Shown piece after piece: positions 12,121 through 24,000 of a DNA stretch of 64,000 bases. Within the stretch, counting starts at the first letter, position 1; each line of letters opens with the position of its first letter. The notes under the pieces are model-generated. The model saw only the letters and a list, made by a program, of their open reading frames with translations. It did not search any database and was not told the DNA's origin. Made by a program: the position numbers and the translations under genes. The DNA is from Cornus controversa (taxonomy: Eukaryota; Streptophyta; Magnoliopsida; Cornales; Cornaceae): positions 3,100,001 through 3,164,000 of the forward strand of contig CM048850.1 of NCBI GenBank assembly GCA_026545225.1, written 5' to 3'.

Positions 12121-12599
12121 GCCAACTTAATACCGAAAAGAAAAATTCTCATCCAGAAGGCCAAAAGTTCTCCAGATTGACAAAGTGAACTTTTAAAGGA
12201 ACTGCTTCACAAAAAATAAATAAATAAATCTCAAGCTTTTAGCAACTTCTCAGATTCACGTGCCAAATTTGAAATAAAATTGCCAAAAGATAAGATTTTT
12301 CCATAATCATTCTCAGCCTATCAAAAGGTTTGCACAGATGTGGAATTTTAAAAAGTTTGAAAGATACAACAAGTCAATAAATGAAAAGATGATAACGGTG
12401 TGTGAAGTAAAATTTAATGTATATGAAAATCTGAACAACTACATAAGCTTATTAGATACAAAGGAGGCAGAGAAAGATGTATGAGAATTTTGTAAGATAA
12501 GGAAAACAAAAAGTCAAGGCAGAATTAATGTCGATCAATCAATTTAGAATAGGACAAAAGATGAGATCGAAGAAATTTGGAAGAGTTCTTAATCAAAAC
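12121..12599. other. Intergenic, nothing recognised
   Basis: This is AT-rich sequence with no convincing ORF, RNA gene or repeat boundary. It separates the LINE scrap from Copia relic 2. Confidence 0.4.
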
Positions 12600-13733
12600 C
12601 CTGTAAAAAGACTACAGTAGGAGAGAGTTCGACAGCTGTATGTATCACAGGAGGCTCTCAGATGGTTCGTATTTGTACATGTTGCTCTATGTTGATGGCA
12701 TGTTGATAGCTTGCAAAAGTATGTCAAAATTCAACATGTTGAAGGCTCAGCTTAGTGGAAAATTTGAGATGCTGGTCTTGGTGCCATGAAGAGGATTTTG
12801 GGTATGGAGATTTACAGGGACAGAGGAGCAGGCAATTGTATTTGTCACAAAGAAAATACATTAAGAAGGTGATGGAACGCTTCAATATACAAGCATCAAA
12901 GCCTGTGAGTACTCCATTGGCAGCCACTGCAAACTTTCGGCAAAATTGTCACCACAGACCGAGGAGGAGGTGGAGCACATGTCTCGTGTTCCTTATGCTA
13001 ATGCAATTGGTAGCATCATTTATGCCATGGTGTATACTAGGCCAGACATTTCACATGTGGTTAATGTAGTGAACAGATACATGGATAGACCTGGTAAGGT
13101 CCATTGGCAGGCTGTGAAATGGAAATTCCATTACTTGCGAGGCACGGCAGATGTTAACTTAGTCTATAACAGAGGCAGCGACACGTCAAGGAGTGTTGTT
13201 GGGTATGTTGATTCGGATTATGCTGGAGATCTTGATAGGAAGAGGTCCTTGACAGTGTCTTTACCCTTTGTGAGAGTGTGATTAGTTGGAAGACGACTTT
13301 GCAGTCTACAATTGCATTGTCTACTACAGAGGCCGAGTACATGGCAACCACTGAGGCAGTGAAGGAAGTTGTATGGCTTAGAGGCTTGGTTAGTGATCTG
13401 GACTTGTAGCAGGATGATTTAATTATGTTTTGCGACAGCGTGCTATATATCTGACTAAAAAATTAGATGTTACATGAGAGGACCAAGCATATTAATGTCA
13501 GGTTGCACTTCATCATAGATGTGATTGCACATGGTGCTATTGCAACGAGGAAGATTGGGACAGCAGATAATCTGGCGGATATGATGACCAAGGTCATTCC
13601 TACATTCAAGTTCAGACGCTTTCTGGGCTTGATTGGTGTTTCCACTTGCTGAAACCCTTAGGAGCATGCGAAGGAGGCGAAAGGAGTAGCTAAGATTGTG
13701 GAGCTTAGCAGAATTCGAGCCAAGGTAGAGATT
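12600..13733 (+). pseudogene. Copia retrotransposon relic 2, RT end and RNase H
   Basis: The 5' end is cut inside reverse transcriptase. The catalytic box is at about 12,690 (LLYVDGMLIA, second Asp changed to Gly). The RT thumb and connection follow (YLSQRKYIKKVMERFNIQ; YTRPDISHVVNVVNRYM near 13,030-13,085). RNase H is at 13,190-13,650 (VGYVDSDYAGDLD, then the TEAEYMA-like segment near 13,330 and HERTKHINVRLHFI near 13,470). It ends with a MMTKVIPTFKF-type tail and stop at about 13,650. At least three frame changes and several stops are present. A purine stretch, AAGGTAGAGATT, precedes the LTR at 13,734. Its residues differ clearly from Copia-3, so it is another lineage. Confidence 0.85.
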
Positions 13734-13845
13734 TGTTATGTTGTGGCCCGAATTTTGTCTCGATTCGGGTCAAGTTGCGATCCGATTTTAACCCATTTTT
13801 CGTTTCCGGATCTTGGACCCTATTTAGGACTCTCTTGTAACCAGT
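13734..13845 (+). repeat. 3' LTR of Copia relic 2, first segment
   Basis: It starts TGTTATGTTGTGGCCCGAA, matching the minus-strand solo LTR at 5961-6402. It is interrupted at 13,846 by a TRIM. Fourteen more bases remain at 14,582-14,595 and the rest lies at 19,864-20,086. Confidence 0.85.
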
Positions 13846-14581
13846 TGTTGATTAAATAATAAAAGATTAAAGAGAGAAATAAAAAATGAAACAGCACAAG
13901 GATATACGTGGTTCAACCACTACGGCCTACATCCACGGCGCACAAAGCCCAAAGGACTACATCACTTTTATTGTATTTTCTCTTTAGTTTTGTTTACAAT
14001 GATCACCTTTATTTATAGGCAAAAGAATACACATGTGATAAATATAAAAAATATTTTGATGGAAGATTCTTAAAATCACTCTCATGAATCACTCCAATCA
14101 AATATTCTATCATGACTTAAATCACTTTATAATGATATTCCCCAACACCCCCCTTAAGTTAGTACACAGAGAATTCCTCGAGTGTCCAACTTGAAACTAA
14201 ATAGGAAGTTGTCGAGAACTTAAGATGAATTGATCTGAGACAAATTTAGAGTAGGATATGATAAACCTGATCTGATACCATATTGATAAAATAATAAAAG
14301 ATTGAAGAGATAAATAAAAAATGAAACAATACAAGGATATACGTGGTTTCGCCACTACGGTCTACATCCACGGGACACAAAGCTCAAAGGGTTGCATCAC
14401 TTTTATTGTATTCTCTCTTAGTTTTGTTTATAATGATCACCTTTATTTACAAGTGAAAGAATACAAATGTGATAAATATGAAAAATATATCGATGGAAGA
14501 TTCCAAAAATCACTCCCATGAATTACTCTAATAAAAAATTCTATCAACGCTTAAATCACTCTATAATGATATTCTCCACCA
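13846..14581 (-). mobile_element. TRIM-1, terminal-repeat retrotransposon in miniature
   Basis: Two direct repeats of about 300 bp (13,846-14,148 and 14,281-14,581) flank only 132 bp of internal sequence. On the minus strand the LTRs run TGTTGGGGAATATC to ATCAACA. The tRNA-Met primer site TGGTATCAGA abuts one LTR (minus-strand reading, 14,280-14,271), and a TTAAGGGGGG polypurine tract abuts the other near 14,149-14,158. There is no coding capacity. The target duplication is CCAGT/CTAGT with one mismatch (13,841-13,845 and 14,582-14,586). It lies inside the relic 2 LTR. A solo LTR of the same family is at 23,348. Confidence 0.9.
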
Positions 14582-14595
14582 CTAGTATATAAGTG

Positions 14596-14825
14596 TGTGG
14601 AAGTCAACGATTTCTAAGATTGTATACAGCTGTATAATGTACAACTATGTATTTAGATATTGTTCAGCTAGGTAGATCAGATCTGTTACCATATTTTTAG
14701 GAGTAGATTATTATCTGTTACCATAATTGTAGGAGTAGATTACTAGCTGTAAATTATATTTAAATAGGAGTAATCTCTTGACTTTAGAAATGAATATATG
14801 AATTCTTCTTCCTGTGTTGTGTTCA
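14596..14825 (+). repeat. Copia-3 5' LTR
   Basis: This 230-bp LTR runs TGTGGAAGTC to TGTTGTGTTCA and is followed at once by the tRNA-Met primer site at 14,826-14,836. Confidence 0.95.
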
Positions 14826-15227
14826 TGGTATCAGAGTTGGTTCTCCACTGGAACCAACTTTTGTTTTCTGCTTAATCCTGAAGTTTTTTTCTTTTCTGCT
14901 TTGTTCTCGGCACTTACTGCCTTTTGTTTTTTCCAGACCATTGATCAATCTATTCGTGGCACTTATTGCTTTTTTTTCCAGACCATTGATCAGTCTGTTC
15001 GTGGCACTTATTGCCCTTTGTTCGTTCAAATCATTACAGCATTTATTGTTAGTTAATCTTTTGTCGTGCCTCTCTCTTCCTAAAGTTTTTTCAGGTCTCT
15101 TTTTTGGTGTCTCTCTGTATTACGATCTCCCTGTTTTTTGACCCAAATCCTAGCTTGTGCTGCACTTGCCTCTGAAGGTGTTATCCTGTTTATTGAAGGT
15201 CTGGTCCAAAACCCCTAAGTGTAGAAA

Positions 15228-18200
15228 ATGGCTGAAGAGAAAAATCCAGGCACCCCAAGTGGCTCCAATAAACCTGTAACTGCTAGCCTCAGTCCTTTAC
15301 AAATTCCCTCAACTGACAACATGTCTCTGCAAATGTCTCTACAAAAACTCAATGGAAAAAATTATCTAAGGTGGTCTCAGTCCATTATGTTGTTCATTAG
15401 AGGGAAAGGAAAACTCGGCTACTTAACTGGTGAAACAAAAGCTCCAGATATAGGGGATCCAGCGTACAATACATGGGATACGGAGAATTCCATGATAATG
15501 TCTCTACTCATCAATTCAATGGAGCTTGAAATAGGAAATAATCACATGTTTTTTCCTACAGCAAAGGATATTTGGGATGGAGTAAAGGAGACTTTTTCTG
15601 ATCTAGAAGATTCAGCCCAAATGTTCGAGATCCAAACCAAGATATATGATTTTAATCAAGGAGATCATGACGTTACGAAGTACTACAGCATGCTACGAAG
15701 CTTATGGCAGGAGTTGGATTTGTTCAACGAATTTAAATGGCATTGTACCATTGATTGTACTCAATATAAAAAAAGCCTGGAGAGAGATCGAGTATTCAAG
15801 TTCCTTATGGGTCTAAATAAGGACTTGGATGAAGTAAGAGGTCGTATACTTGGAAAGAAACCGCTGCCATCAATTGGAGAAGCTTTTGCAGAAGTTAGGA
15901 GGGAAGAAAGTCGACGATCAGTCATGTTAACCGCTGCTGCCCCAATAAATCCGGAGACCTCAGCTTTGGCTTCTAAAGGACCAAACAATAACTCTTTTAG
16001 CAATCAAAAAAATATACGAAAGGGAGAAAGAGTATGGTGTGATCACTGTAATCGCCCTCGTCACACACGGGAAACTTGCTGGCAGCTACATGGTAAACCA
16101 GCCAACTGGAAAGGTATGCGACCACAGAACAGAGACAATCGGGGTATGCAGGCCAGTGTTGATAACTTAGGAAGTGCAGGACCAGCAAAGAGTTCAGAAT
16201 CTGTTCCCCAAGTTAGCAAGGAACAAATGGATCACCTGTGTAGACTTTTGAGTCAGTCCTCCTCTAATTCCAATTCTGGCACCTCCTCTTGTTCTGTCGC
16301 TCACCAAGGTAATCTTTTGACTGCTTTTAGTGCTTCAGCTGAAAAAAACAGTCCCTGGATCATTGATTCAGGTGACTCCGATCATATGACCAGCTTGTCA
16401 ACCTTGTTTACAACATATAATCCTTGTCCTGGTAACTCAAAAATTAAAATTGCTGATGGATCTTTCTCAGCTATTGCAGGAACAGGATCAATCCCTCTTT
16501 CAAAAAATCTGTTTTTACAGTCTGTTCACCATGTTCCAAAACTATCTTGCAATTTAATATCCATTAGTAAACTGACAAAGGATTTAAATTGTATTGCTAA
16601 ATTCTCGTCAACTCAATGTGAATTTCGGGACTTGCATTCGGGGAAGACGATTGGCAGTGCTAAAGAGTATGGAGGTTTATACTATTTTGAGGATGAATTT
16701 ACCTTGAGTGGACAAGCTCAAACAACAAGTTGTGACACTTCCTCTTCTGCTAATAGTGAAATAATGTTGTGGCACGGTAGGTTAGGCCACCCTAGCTTTC
16801 CTTATTTAAAGACTTTGTTTCCACTGTTATTCAAAAATAAACATCTTTCATTGTTTCAGTGTGAAGTTTGTCAATTTTCTAAACATAAACGTTCTATTTT
16901 TCCTTCACAACCATATAAAGGGTCTTCCCCTTTTTCCATGATACATAGTGACATTTGGGGTCCATCTCGCACTCTTACCATTACGGGTGCTCGTTGGTTT
17001 ATAACATTTATTGATAATCACTCACGTGTCTGTTGGGTTTTTTGTTAAAGGAAAAATCTGAAGCCGGAAAAATATTTCAAAATTTTTACTCTATGGTGCT
17101 AACACAATTTCAAAGAAAAATTCAAATTCTCCGCACCGAAAATGGCAAAGAGTATTTTCATTCCATTCTTGGCAACTTTCTATTACACAATGGAATCGTT
17201 CATCAGTCTTCTTGTTCTAACACTCCTCAGCAAAATGGCATTGCTGAAAGGAAAAATAGACACCTATTGGAAGTAGCTCGATCTATAATGTTTACTTCTG
17301 GAGTTCCTAAACATTATTGGGGAGAGGCTGCCCTTATTGCCTCTTACTTAATCAATCGCATGCCAACTCATGTTTTCCAATTTCAAACACCACTTTCTGT
17401 CTTTTACCCAATCCTTTCCCAATGTTCGACTCTTTACCTCGATACCCCTAAAAATTTTTGGGTGCACTGCCTTTGTTCATAACCACAGTCCAAACAGAAG
17501 CAAACTCGATCCCCGAGCCTTAAAATGTGTATTCCTAGGTTACTCCCCAACTCAGAAAGGTTACAAGTGTTATGATCCTATCTCTCGCAGATTCTATGTT
17601 ACTATGGATGTCACCTTTTTTGAAAATCAGTCTTTCTTTCCCACAACTTCTCTTCAGGGGGAGAATCATATGCTTGAAGATAAGTTCTGGGAAGTTTTAT
17701 TACCCATGTCTTTACAACCTTCAGCTTCACCTCTGTCTTCACCCGCAACTGAACCAACAATGACCACAACACCAAAGGGGGTGTCACCGCATGTTGCTCC
17801 ACCAACTGAGCTTCGTGTTTACTCAAGGCGATTCTCAAATAGCAAACGACCTTATCTCTCAGTGTGGCCAGGAGTCTGAACCAAATGCAAGTTCATCAGG
17901 TAACATTTCTCCCATTCTTATATCTGATTTGGAGTCAACAGATGACCTTGATCTACCCATTGCTCTTGGAAAAGGAATTAGAACCTGTACACAACACCCC
18001 ATTTCCAAGTTTGTTTCGTTTCATAGACTGTCCTCCTCTTTTAAAGCTTTTGCCACTAATCTGTCATGTCTAGAAATTCCCAAGTCTATACAGGAGGCTC
18101 TAAATGTTCCTGAGTGGAGGAAAGCCGTTTTGGAGGAAATGCGGGCCTTGGAAATGAATAAGACTTGGGAGATGGTTGATCTTCCAAGAGATAAGAAACC

Positions 18201-19617
18201 AGTGGGATGTAAATGGGTGTTTACAGTCAAGTACAAAGCTGATGGATCTATTGAAAGATATAAGGCAAGGCTGGTTGCGAAGGGCTTTACACAAACATAT
18301 GGTATTGATTATCAGGAGACATTTGCACCAGTGGCAAAGATGAATACAATCAGAGTTCTTTTGTCTCTAGCTACCAATTTTGATTGGACTCTCCACCAAC
18401 TTGACGTAAAAAATGCTTTCCTAAATGGGGAGTTAGAAGAAGAAGTATACATGAATTTACCTCCTGGATTTGAGAAGAAGCGTGGAAGTAATAAGGTGTG
18501 CAAGCTAAAGAAATCCCTCTATGGATTGAAACAATCACCACGGGCATGGTTTGAGAGGTTTACCAAGTCTATTACGCAACATGGATACCTCCAGAGTCAA
18601 GCTGATCATACACTCTTTTTCAAACACATGGAAGATGGTAAGATCACTATTCTTATAGTGTATATTGATGATATAATTATGACTGGTAATGACAGTGTTG
18701 AGATAGAGAAATTGAAGCGGATTTTGGCCAGTGAATTTGAGATAAAGGATCTAGGCCCTTTGAGATATTTTCTTGGTATGGAAATTGCAAGGTCCAAGAA
18801 GGGAATTTTTGTCTCACAAAGAAAATATACCCTTGACTTACTCAAGGAAACAGGTTTACTTGGTAGTAAACCTGCTGAGACACCTATTGATCCTAATCAC
18901 AGACTCGGTAGTGAAACCAAGGGATGCCCTGGAGATAAAGAGCAATATCAAAGATTAGTAGGGAAGCTGATTTATCTCTCTCATACTAGACCAAACATTG
19001 CATTTGCAGTTAGTGTAATCAGTCAATTTATGCACTCTCTAGATAAGAAACATTTTGAAGCAGCTTATAGAGTTCTTAAGTACTTGAAGAGAACTCCAGG
19101 GAAAGGTTTATTCTTTGAGAAGAATAATCACATGCAGGTTGAGGCGTTCACTGATGCTGACTGGGCTGGATCAGTTTGTGATAGAAGGTCAACTTCTGGG
19201 TATTGTACATTTGTTGGAGGAAATCTAGTGACTTGGAGAAGTAAAAAGTAGTCTGTGGTTGTAAGAAGTAGCGCTGAGGTAGAATTCAGAGCAGTTGCAC
19301 AGGGAGTTTGTGAACTGTTATGGTTAAAAAAGCTACTTAAAGAATTAAAGGTTCCTATGTCTAGCCCTATGAAACTATATTGTGATAACAAGGCAGCTAT
19401 AAACATCTCTCATAATCCTGTTCAGCACGACCGTACTAAGCATGTTGAGGTGGACCGCCATTTTATTAAGGAAAATCTTGAAAGGGGTGTGATTTGTATG
19501 CCTTTCGTACCAACCGAACAACAACTTGCTGACACTCTCACGAAAGGATTACCAAAAACGTCTTTCGAATCGATAACTAGCAAGCTGAGAATGACTGATA
19601 TCTTTGAACCAGCTTGA
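15228..19617 (+). pseudogene. gag-pol: Copia-3 gag-pol polyprotein, three frameshifts and one stop
   Basis: The start ATG at 15,228 opens 606 codons. They hold a UBN2-type gag (about residues 30-230), a CCHC knuckle (CDHCNRPRHTRETC, intact), protease (WIIDSGDSDHMT; DSG kept) and the pre-integrase zinc site (LWHGRLGHP with CEVC). The integrase core opens with HSDIWGP and then shifts frame at a T-run near 17,037-17,043. The next integrase segment has RTENGKEYF, where the catalytic Asp of the usual DNG is Glu, and keeps NGIAERKNRH. A second shift is near 17,400 and a third near 17,830. RT and RNase H (17,830-19,251) are open, with YIDDIIMTGND at 18,660 and DADWAGS at 19,153. An in-frame TAG at 19,249-19,251 separates the last 120 codons. 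Few lesions and near-identical LTRs suggest recent inactivation. Confidence 0.93.
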
Positions 19618-19624
19618 GGGGGAG

Positions 19625-19858
19625 TGTGGAAAGAGTCAACGATTTCTAAGATTGTATACAGCTGTATAATGTACAACTATGTATTTAGATATTGTACAGC
19701 TAGGTAGATCAGATCTATTACCATATTTTTAGGAGTAGATTATTATCTGTTACCATAATTGTAGGAGTAGATTACTAGCTGTAAATTATATTTAAATAGG
19801 GAGTAATCTCTTGACTTTAGAAATGAATATATGAATTCTTCTTCCTATGTTGTGTTCA
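19625..19858 (+). repeat. Copia-3 3' LTR
   Basis: This 234-bp LTR is preceded by the purine tract TTGAGGGGGAG. It has a 3-base insertion near its start and one extra G relative to the 5' LTR. Confidence 0.95.
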
Positions 19859-19863
19859 AAGTG

Positions 19864-20086
19864 CATCTAGGATTTGGAGTGGGATTAGGAGATAAAACAC
19901 TAAAAATTGCGAAAAGAGAGTGAGAGAGTGAGAGCTAGGGGTTGAAGCTTGTAATCTCATGATTTTCGCATAGTGAAAACTTTCACCGACCCACATAAAT
20001 TCTTGTGTTCTGTGTGTGGTGCTTGTTTCATTTTCTATCGTGTTTGTGATTGTGCTTGGTTCGTGGCTGATTGTCATAACACAACA
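19864..20086 (+). repeat. 3' LTR of Copia relic 2, last segment
   Basis: It resumes with CATCTAGG after the Copia-3 duplication and matches the distal half of the solo LTR at 5961-6402 (minus strand there), including the TAGTGAAAACTTTCACCGAC-like leader and the end near CACAACA. The precise end, 20,083 or 20,086, is uncertain. Confidence 0.8.
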
Positions 20087-20891
20087 CATGCAATAAGACT
20101 TCTTTCTCAACAACTTATTTCTATTCATGTTTAAGTCCACATCTTAGACATATAAACATATATGTGTGAGTTAGTATATGTAAATGATTCAATGAATTTA
20201 CCACTAATCACAATTATAACTTACAATAACATATACTATTATAATTCATAATCTATATATTTACTATTACAACTTAATATACTTATAATATATACTATTA
20301 CATATTTACATCTTTTTTAATTGAGTGGGCCTACGGGCAAGTGTATCAGGCCTAATAGACCAGGCTCATGGACTGTCCAGGCCTAAATTTCAAGCGTTGA
20401 CCAACCTACCTACCTAGCAAATTGGGCAAGGCCAATCCGCCAAACAGGCTTGGGCAGGGCTGCACCCTGAGTTGGTTTTGTGCCGCAAGCCATATGCTAA
20501 TCCCTACGTTCAGTTAAATGCAATGAAGTCTAACCAGTGTATCACATTGACGTGGTGATTTGGTTAAAAGGGTTAGAAGAGAGAATTCAAAAAGTTAAGA
20601 TGTGAGGATGCAAGGAAGTAATAACAATCATTTAACAACATATGGCCCAAACTAGAACTGAATTGCAGGAAAAGGGCTACATACCTAACCTTTAACTGTT
20701 GGGGTAAGGGTGTAAGGTTTAGTGTACATGCAAAATTGCTCAAACATCATGATTTTATTTGCAATAACCAAATGCCTGTAATGGCTATACCATGACTTAT
20801 ACGTGTTGAATTGATGGTTAGAGAAAAAAGTTAATAAACATGTAGTTCAATCATTAAAACCTTTTTTTTATAAGTATTCAATCATTAAAAC
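20087..20891. other. Non-coding, probable intron or flank of the NADK-like gene
   Basis: AT-rich sequence (20,160-20,310) precedes a GC-richer stretch at 20,330-20,500 made of repeated GGCC-type words that looks like a dispersed repeat. No exon of the kinase domain was found on the minus strand. A short direct repeat, TCAATCATTAAAACCTTT, occurs at about 20,848 and 20,879. Confidence 0.45.
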
Positions 20892-21011
20892 CTTTATTCT
20901 CTAACTGTTGATACCGTGCCCTCTCCAGTTCATATTTACGCTTCCATTCAGCTGCCTCAGCTTGAGCAGAAGCCTTTGCTTCAGTAACTCGTCTCAATGC
21001 CTTTGCAACAG
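20892..21011 (-). CDS. NADK1: NADK-like exon 3
   Basis: The exon is 120 bp. The acceptor is TCATTTTAG|CTGTTGCAAAG. It encodes [20 protein letters not shown] and then [11 protein letters not shown], predicted helical and coiled-coil-like. The donor is probably GAGAATAAAG|GTTTTA. Without splicing there, the frame stops five codons later. Confidence 0.7.
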
Positions 21012-24000
21012 CTAAAATGAGTGAGGAAAAGAATAACATATAAGCATCAAGTTGAAACCCTTGCAACCCAGATTCATGGATACAACGACTAGTTTCATTA
21101 AAGATATAAAAAACAATTCAAGGATTAGATCCTGATCATACTTCTCATAGCCTCAGAGAACTCTATCAAATGATCATCAATTCCTTGAAGAAGAGGTTCT
21201 TGAATAAGTTCCTGCACTGCCTTCTCAGAATTCAAGAGTGAAAGTGAATCAACAAAGCAATTCTCCTGTTGTGAAACACTAGCATTTCCCTGTTTACAAG
21301 AAGCCTGTCAAACAATGAGCATGATAAAGAGCTAAATTGGAAAAAAAAACATCTTGATACTCATTAGAATAAGTGAATAACTATGATTCCATAAAATATA
21401 TAGTTAGACTTAGACATAAGTGAAAGCACGTTCCATAATACATTTCACATGAAACTTAAAGCATGTAATTGAAATTTTTCCTCATGCAGTGGATAGAAAT
21501 AAATAGGGAAAACTTCATTGACACCCCCTAAGGTTTGAGGTATTGCCAGGCAGTTATAACTTTGTGCAATTTTGTCAACAACACCCCCTATCAGTTTTTT
21601 CATTTTAAAAATGTGTGAAATGTCTAGATTACCCCTTATTATTGAATTAATTTATAATATAAGAATTGCAAAAAGACCAAAAAGCCCATGATTATTACCC
21701 AACCCATTTTAACTCATGACCTCCATGTGTGTGTGTGTGTGTGTGTATATATCTGTGATACTATGTGTATATAACTATATATATATATATAGATATATAT
21801 ATATATTGTACAATCAACACCATCACCACCACAACCCAACCCACACCAGTGGTGCCACCACAACCATAGTCGACACCACCACCACAATCCCAACCCACAT
21901 CGGCGGTGCCACCACAACTACAGTCGACACCACCACCACAATCCCAACCCACAGCAGCGGCACCACAATCCCCTTGAAGACCCAATGGCAAACCCAGTCG
22001 GTTTTGATGATTATTCAACTCAATGGCAAAAACTCTTGCTCCAGTTCAGTTCAAACCCTAGAAAATTTTCTCTCTTTAGAATCCAATATCCAATCTCTTT
22101 CTCTCTCTAAAAGGATTGCAAAGATTTCTGCAAACTCGATCATTCATGGCCATCAACTCAGCCACGCCGATGACATCACTCACTCCTGGGTTTCGATTCC
22201 ACCCAATCAATGAAGAACTCGTTCTGTACTACCTCAGGCGCAAGAACAGCGGCAAATCTTTCCGATTCGACGCCATCTCCAAAACTGACATCTACAAATG
22301 CGAGCCTTGGGACCTCTTTTTCTCTCTCTACAACTGTCAATAGAGACAGCAAATCGAGAGAAACAGATGGTGGTGACACAATGGAGTTGTTGGCTTCGGT
22401 TTTGGACTGTTGACGATTCAAAACAGATGGGTTTCGCGGTGATGGGATTGGGTTTTGACTAGTTGTTTGGGTGGTAGATTTGGGTTTTGTTTGGTTGTTT
22501 GGATAGTGAATGGATTAAGGGTTTTGATTGATCTGGGAAAGATTGTGGTGGTTGTGGTTAACTGGTAGTGGTGGTTGTGGTTGATGGAGGTGGTGGTTGG
22601 AGGAAAATAAAAGATTTCCAAGGATGGTGGTTGTGGTTAACTGGCGATGGTGGTGGTGGTTGTGGTTGGTGGCGGTGGTGGTTGGAGGAAAAGAAAAGAT
22701 TTCCAGGGGCAGTGGCTATGGTTAACTGCTAGTTGTGGTGGTGGTGGTGGTGGTGGTTGGTGGCAGTGGTGGTTGGAGGAAAAGATTTTCAAGGGTGGTG
22801 GTGGTGGTCGGAGGAAAAGAAAAGATTTCCAGGGGTGGTGGCTGTGGTTAACTAGTGGTGGTGGTTGTGGTTGGTCGCAGTGGTGCTCGACAGCGGTGGT
22901 TTCCTCCCCCTCCCCTCGCTCCATATATGTGTATATATATATATTGTAATATCAGTGAAGTGGGTATATAACAGGGCATAGTTGGGGGCATTTTGGACCA
23001 TTAGGTAAGGTTAAATGGGTAATTTTAGTATTAAAAAAGGTTAGGTCAAAAGTCAAAGGGCAGTAAGGCCATTTCACCATGAAAAAATGCTCTAACACAG
23101 TGTACTTTTGGCAAGAGGGGGTGTATGTGATATACAACACAAACTAAAGGAGGTGTTGGTGACAAAATTGCACAAAGTTGTAGCCGCGTGACAATACCTC
23201 AAACCTCAGGGAGTGTCAATGAAGTTTACCCAAATAAATACTAGTTCGGACTTCACAAAAGAAGCCATCTGAAATTTAATTGATAACAGATTGGATCGAC
23301 ATGCCCAACACTTGAATGAGTTGTACCCAACTAATAAAAATAAACAATGTTGGAGAATATCATTATTTTTCATATTTATCACATGTGTATTCTTTCACCT
23401 TGAAATAGAGGCGATCATTGTATATAAAAATAAGATCGATCACAATGAAAGAGATGTAGCCCTTTGGGCTTTATGTGATGTGGACGTAGGCCGTAGTAGT
23501 CGAACCTCGTTATATTCTTGTGTTGTTCATGATTAAATTCTCTCTTCAATTTTATTTCTTTTCTCAACAAACAACAAATCACCTCTGAGACAAACTAATT
23601 CAAACAATTCATTTAAAATTACAAAAATGTCCTAACTAATGAGAATATAAGATACAACTATAGCGAATCATTTCCGAAGAGAAGTACAACCACAAAAAGA
23701 AATTTAAAAAAAAAAGAATAAGAACATCTGACGAAACCTAATCAAAGTAGAACATCTGACGGAACCTAATCAAAGTAGGACTTTTGGAGGGTGATCATTG
23801 AGGGTCTTAAGAACATTAGACAATGGCTGCAAAAGCTTCCTACAACGGCTCTACGTTTCTTAAAAGATGTAAACTCCATAATTAGAAGCTCATGTTGTAG
23901 CCTGTGCATTGTATGCTTCCTCTCTAAATGTAAGCTCATATGAACCATTGACATCTTTCAGCCCTGATTAACCAATGATTTCACTATATTTTGAAATTAA

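Larger units (their letters stand above)
14596..19858 (+). mobile_element. Ty1-copia retrotransposon, young and nearly complete (Copia-3)
   Basis: Short LTRs (14,596-14,825 and 19,625-19,858) begin TGTGGAA and end GTGTTCA. They differ at three substitutions and two small indels, so the insertion is recent compared with its surroundings. The 5-bp duplication AAGTG flanks it (14,591-14,595 and 19,859-19,863). A primer site TGGTATCAGAG (14,826) and a polypurine tract (TTGAGGGGGAG, 19,615-19,624) are both intact. The polyprotein is gag, protease, integrase, RT and RNase H in Copia order. It sits in the 3' LTR of Copia relic 2, whose sequence resumes directly after the duplication. Confidence 0.96.
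21506..23231. mobile_element. Pack-MULE: non-autonomous Mutator-like element carrying a NAC exon
   Basis: The 1726-bp element is bounded by long inverted repeats (21,506-21,593 and 23,144-23,231, about 85% matched by eye) whose tips are GGGAAAACTTCATTGACA and GGGTAAACTTCATTGACA. A perfect 9-bp duplication, AAATAAATA, flanks it (21,497-21,505 and 23,232-23,240), which is the Mutator signature. It encodes no transposase. Inside are a captured gene piece (NAC exon 1 with its leader, about 22,016-22,320) and two G/C-rich minisatellites. It lies in intron 1 of the NADK-like gene. Confidence 0.93.

Noticed and set aside
22637-22949. Glycine- or proline-rich frames in the Pack-MULE
   Set aside because: They translate the GGT/CCA minisatellite in several frames and strands; no other coding evidence.
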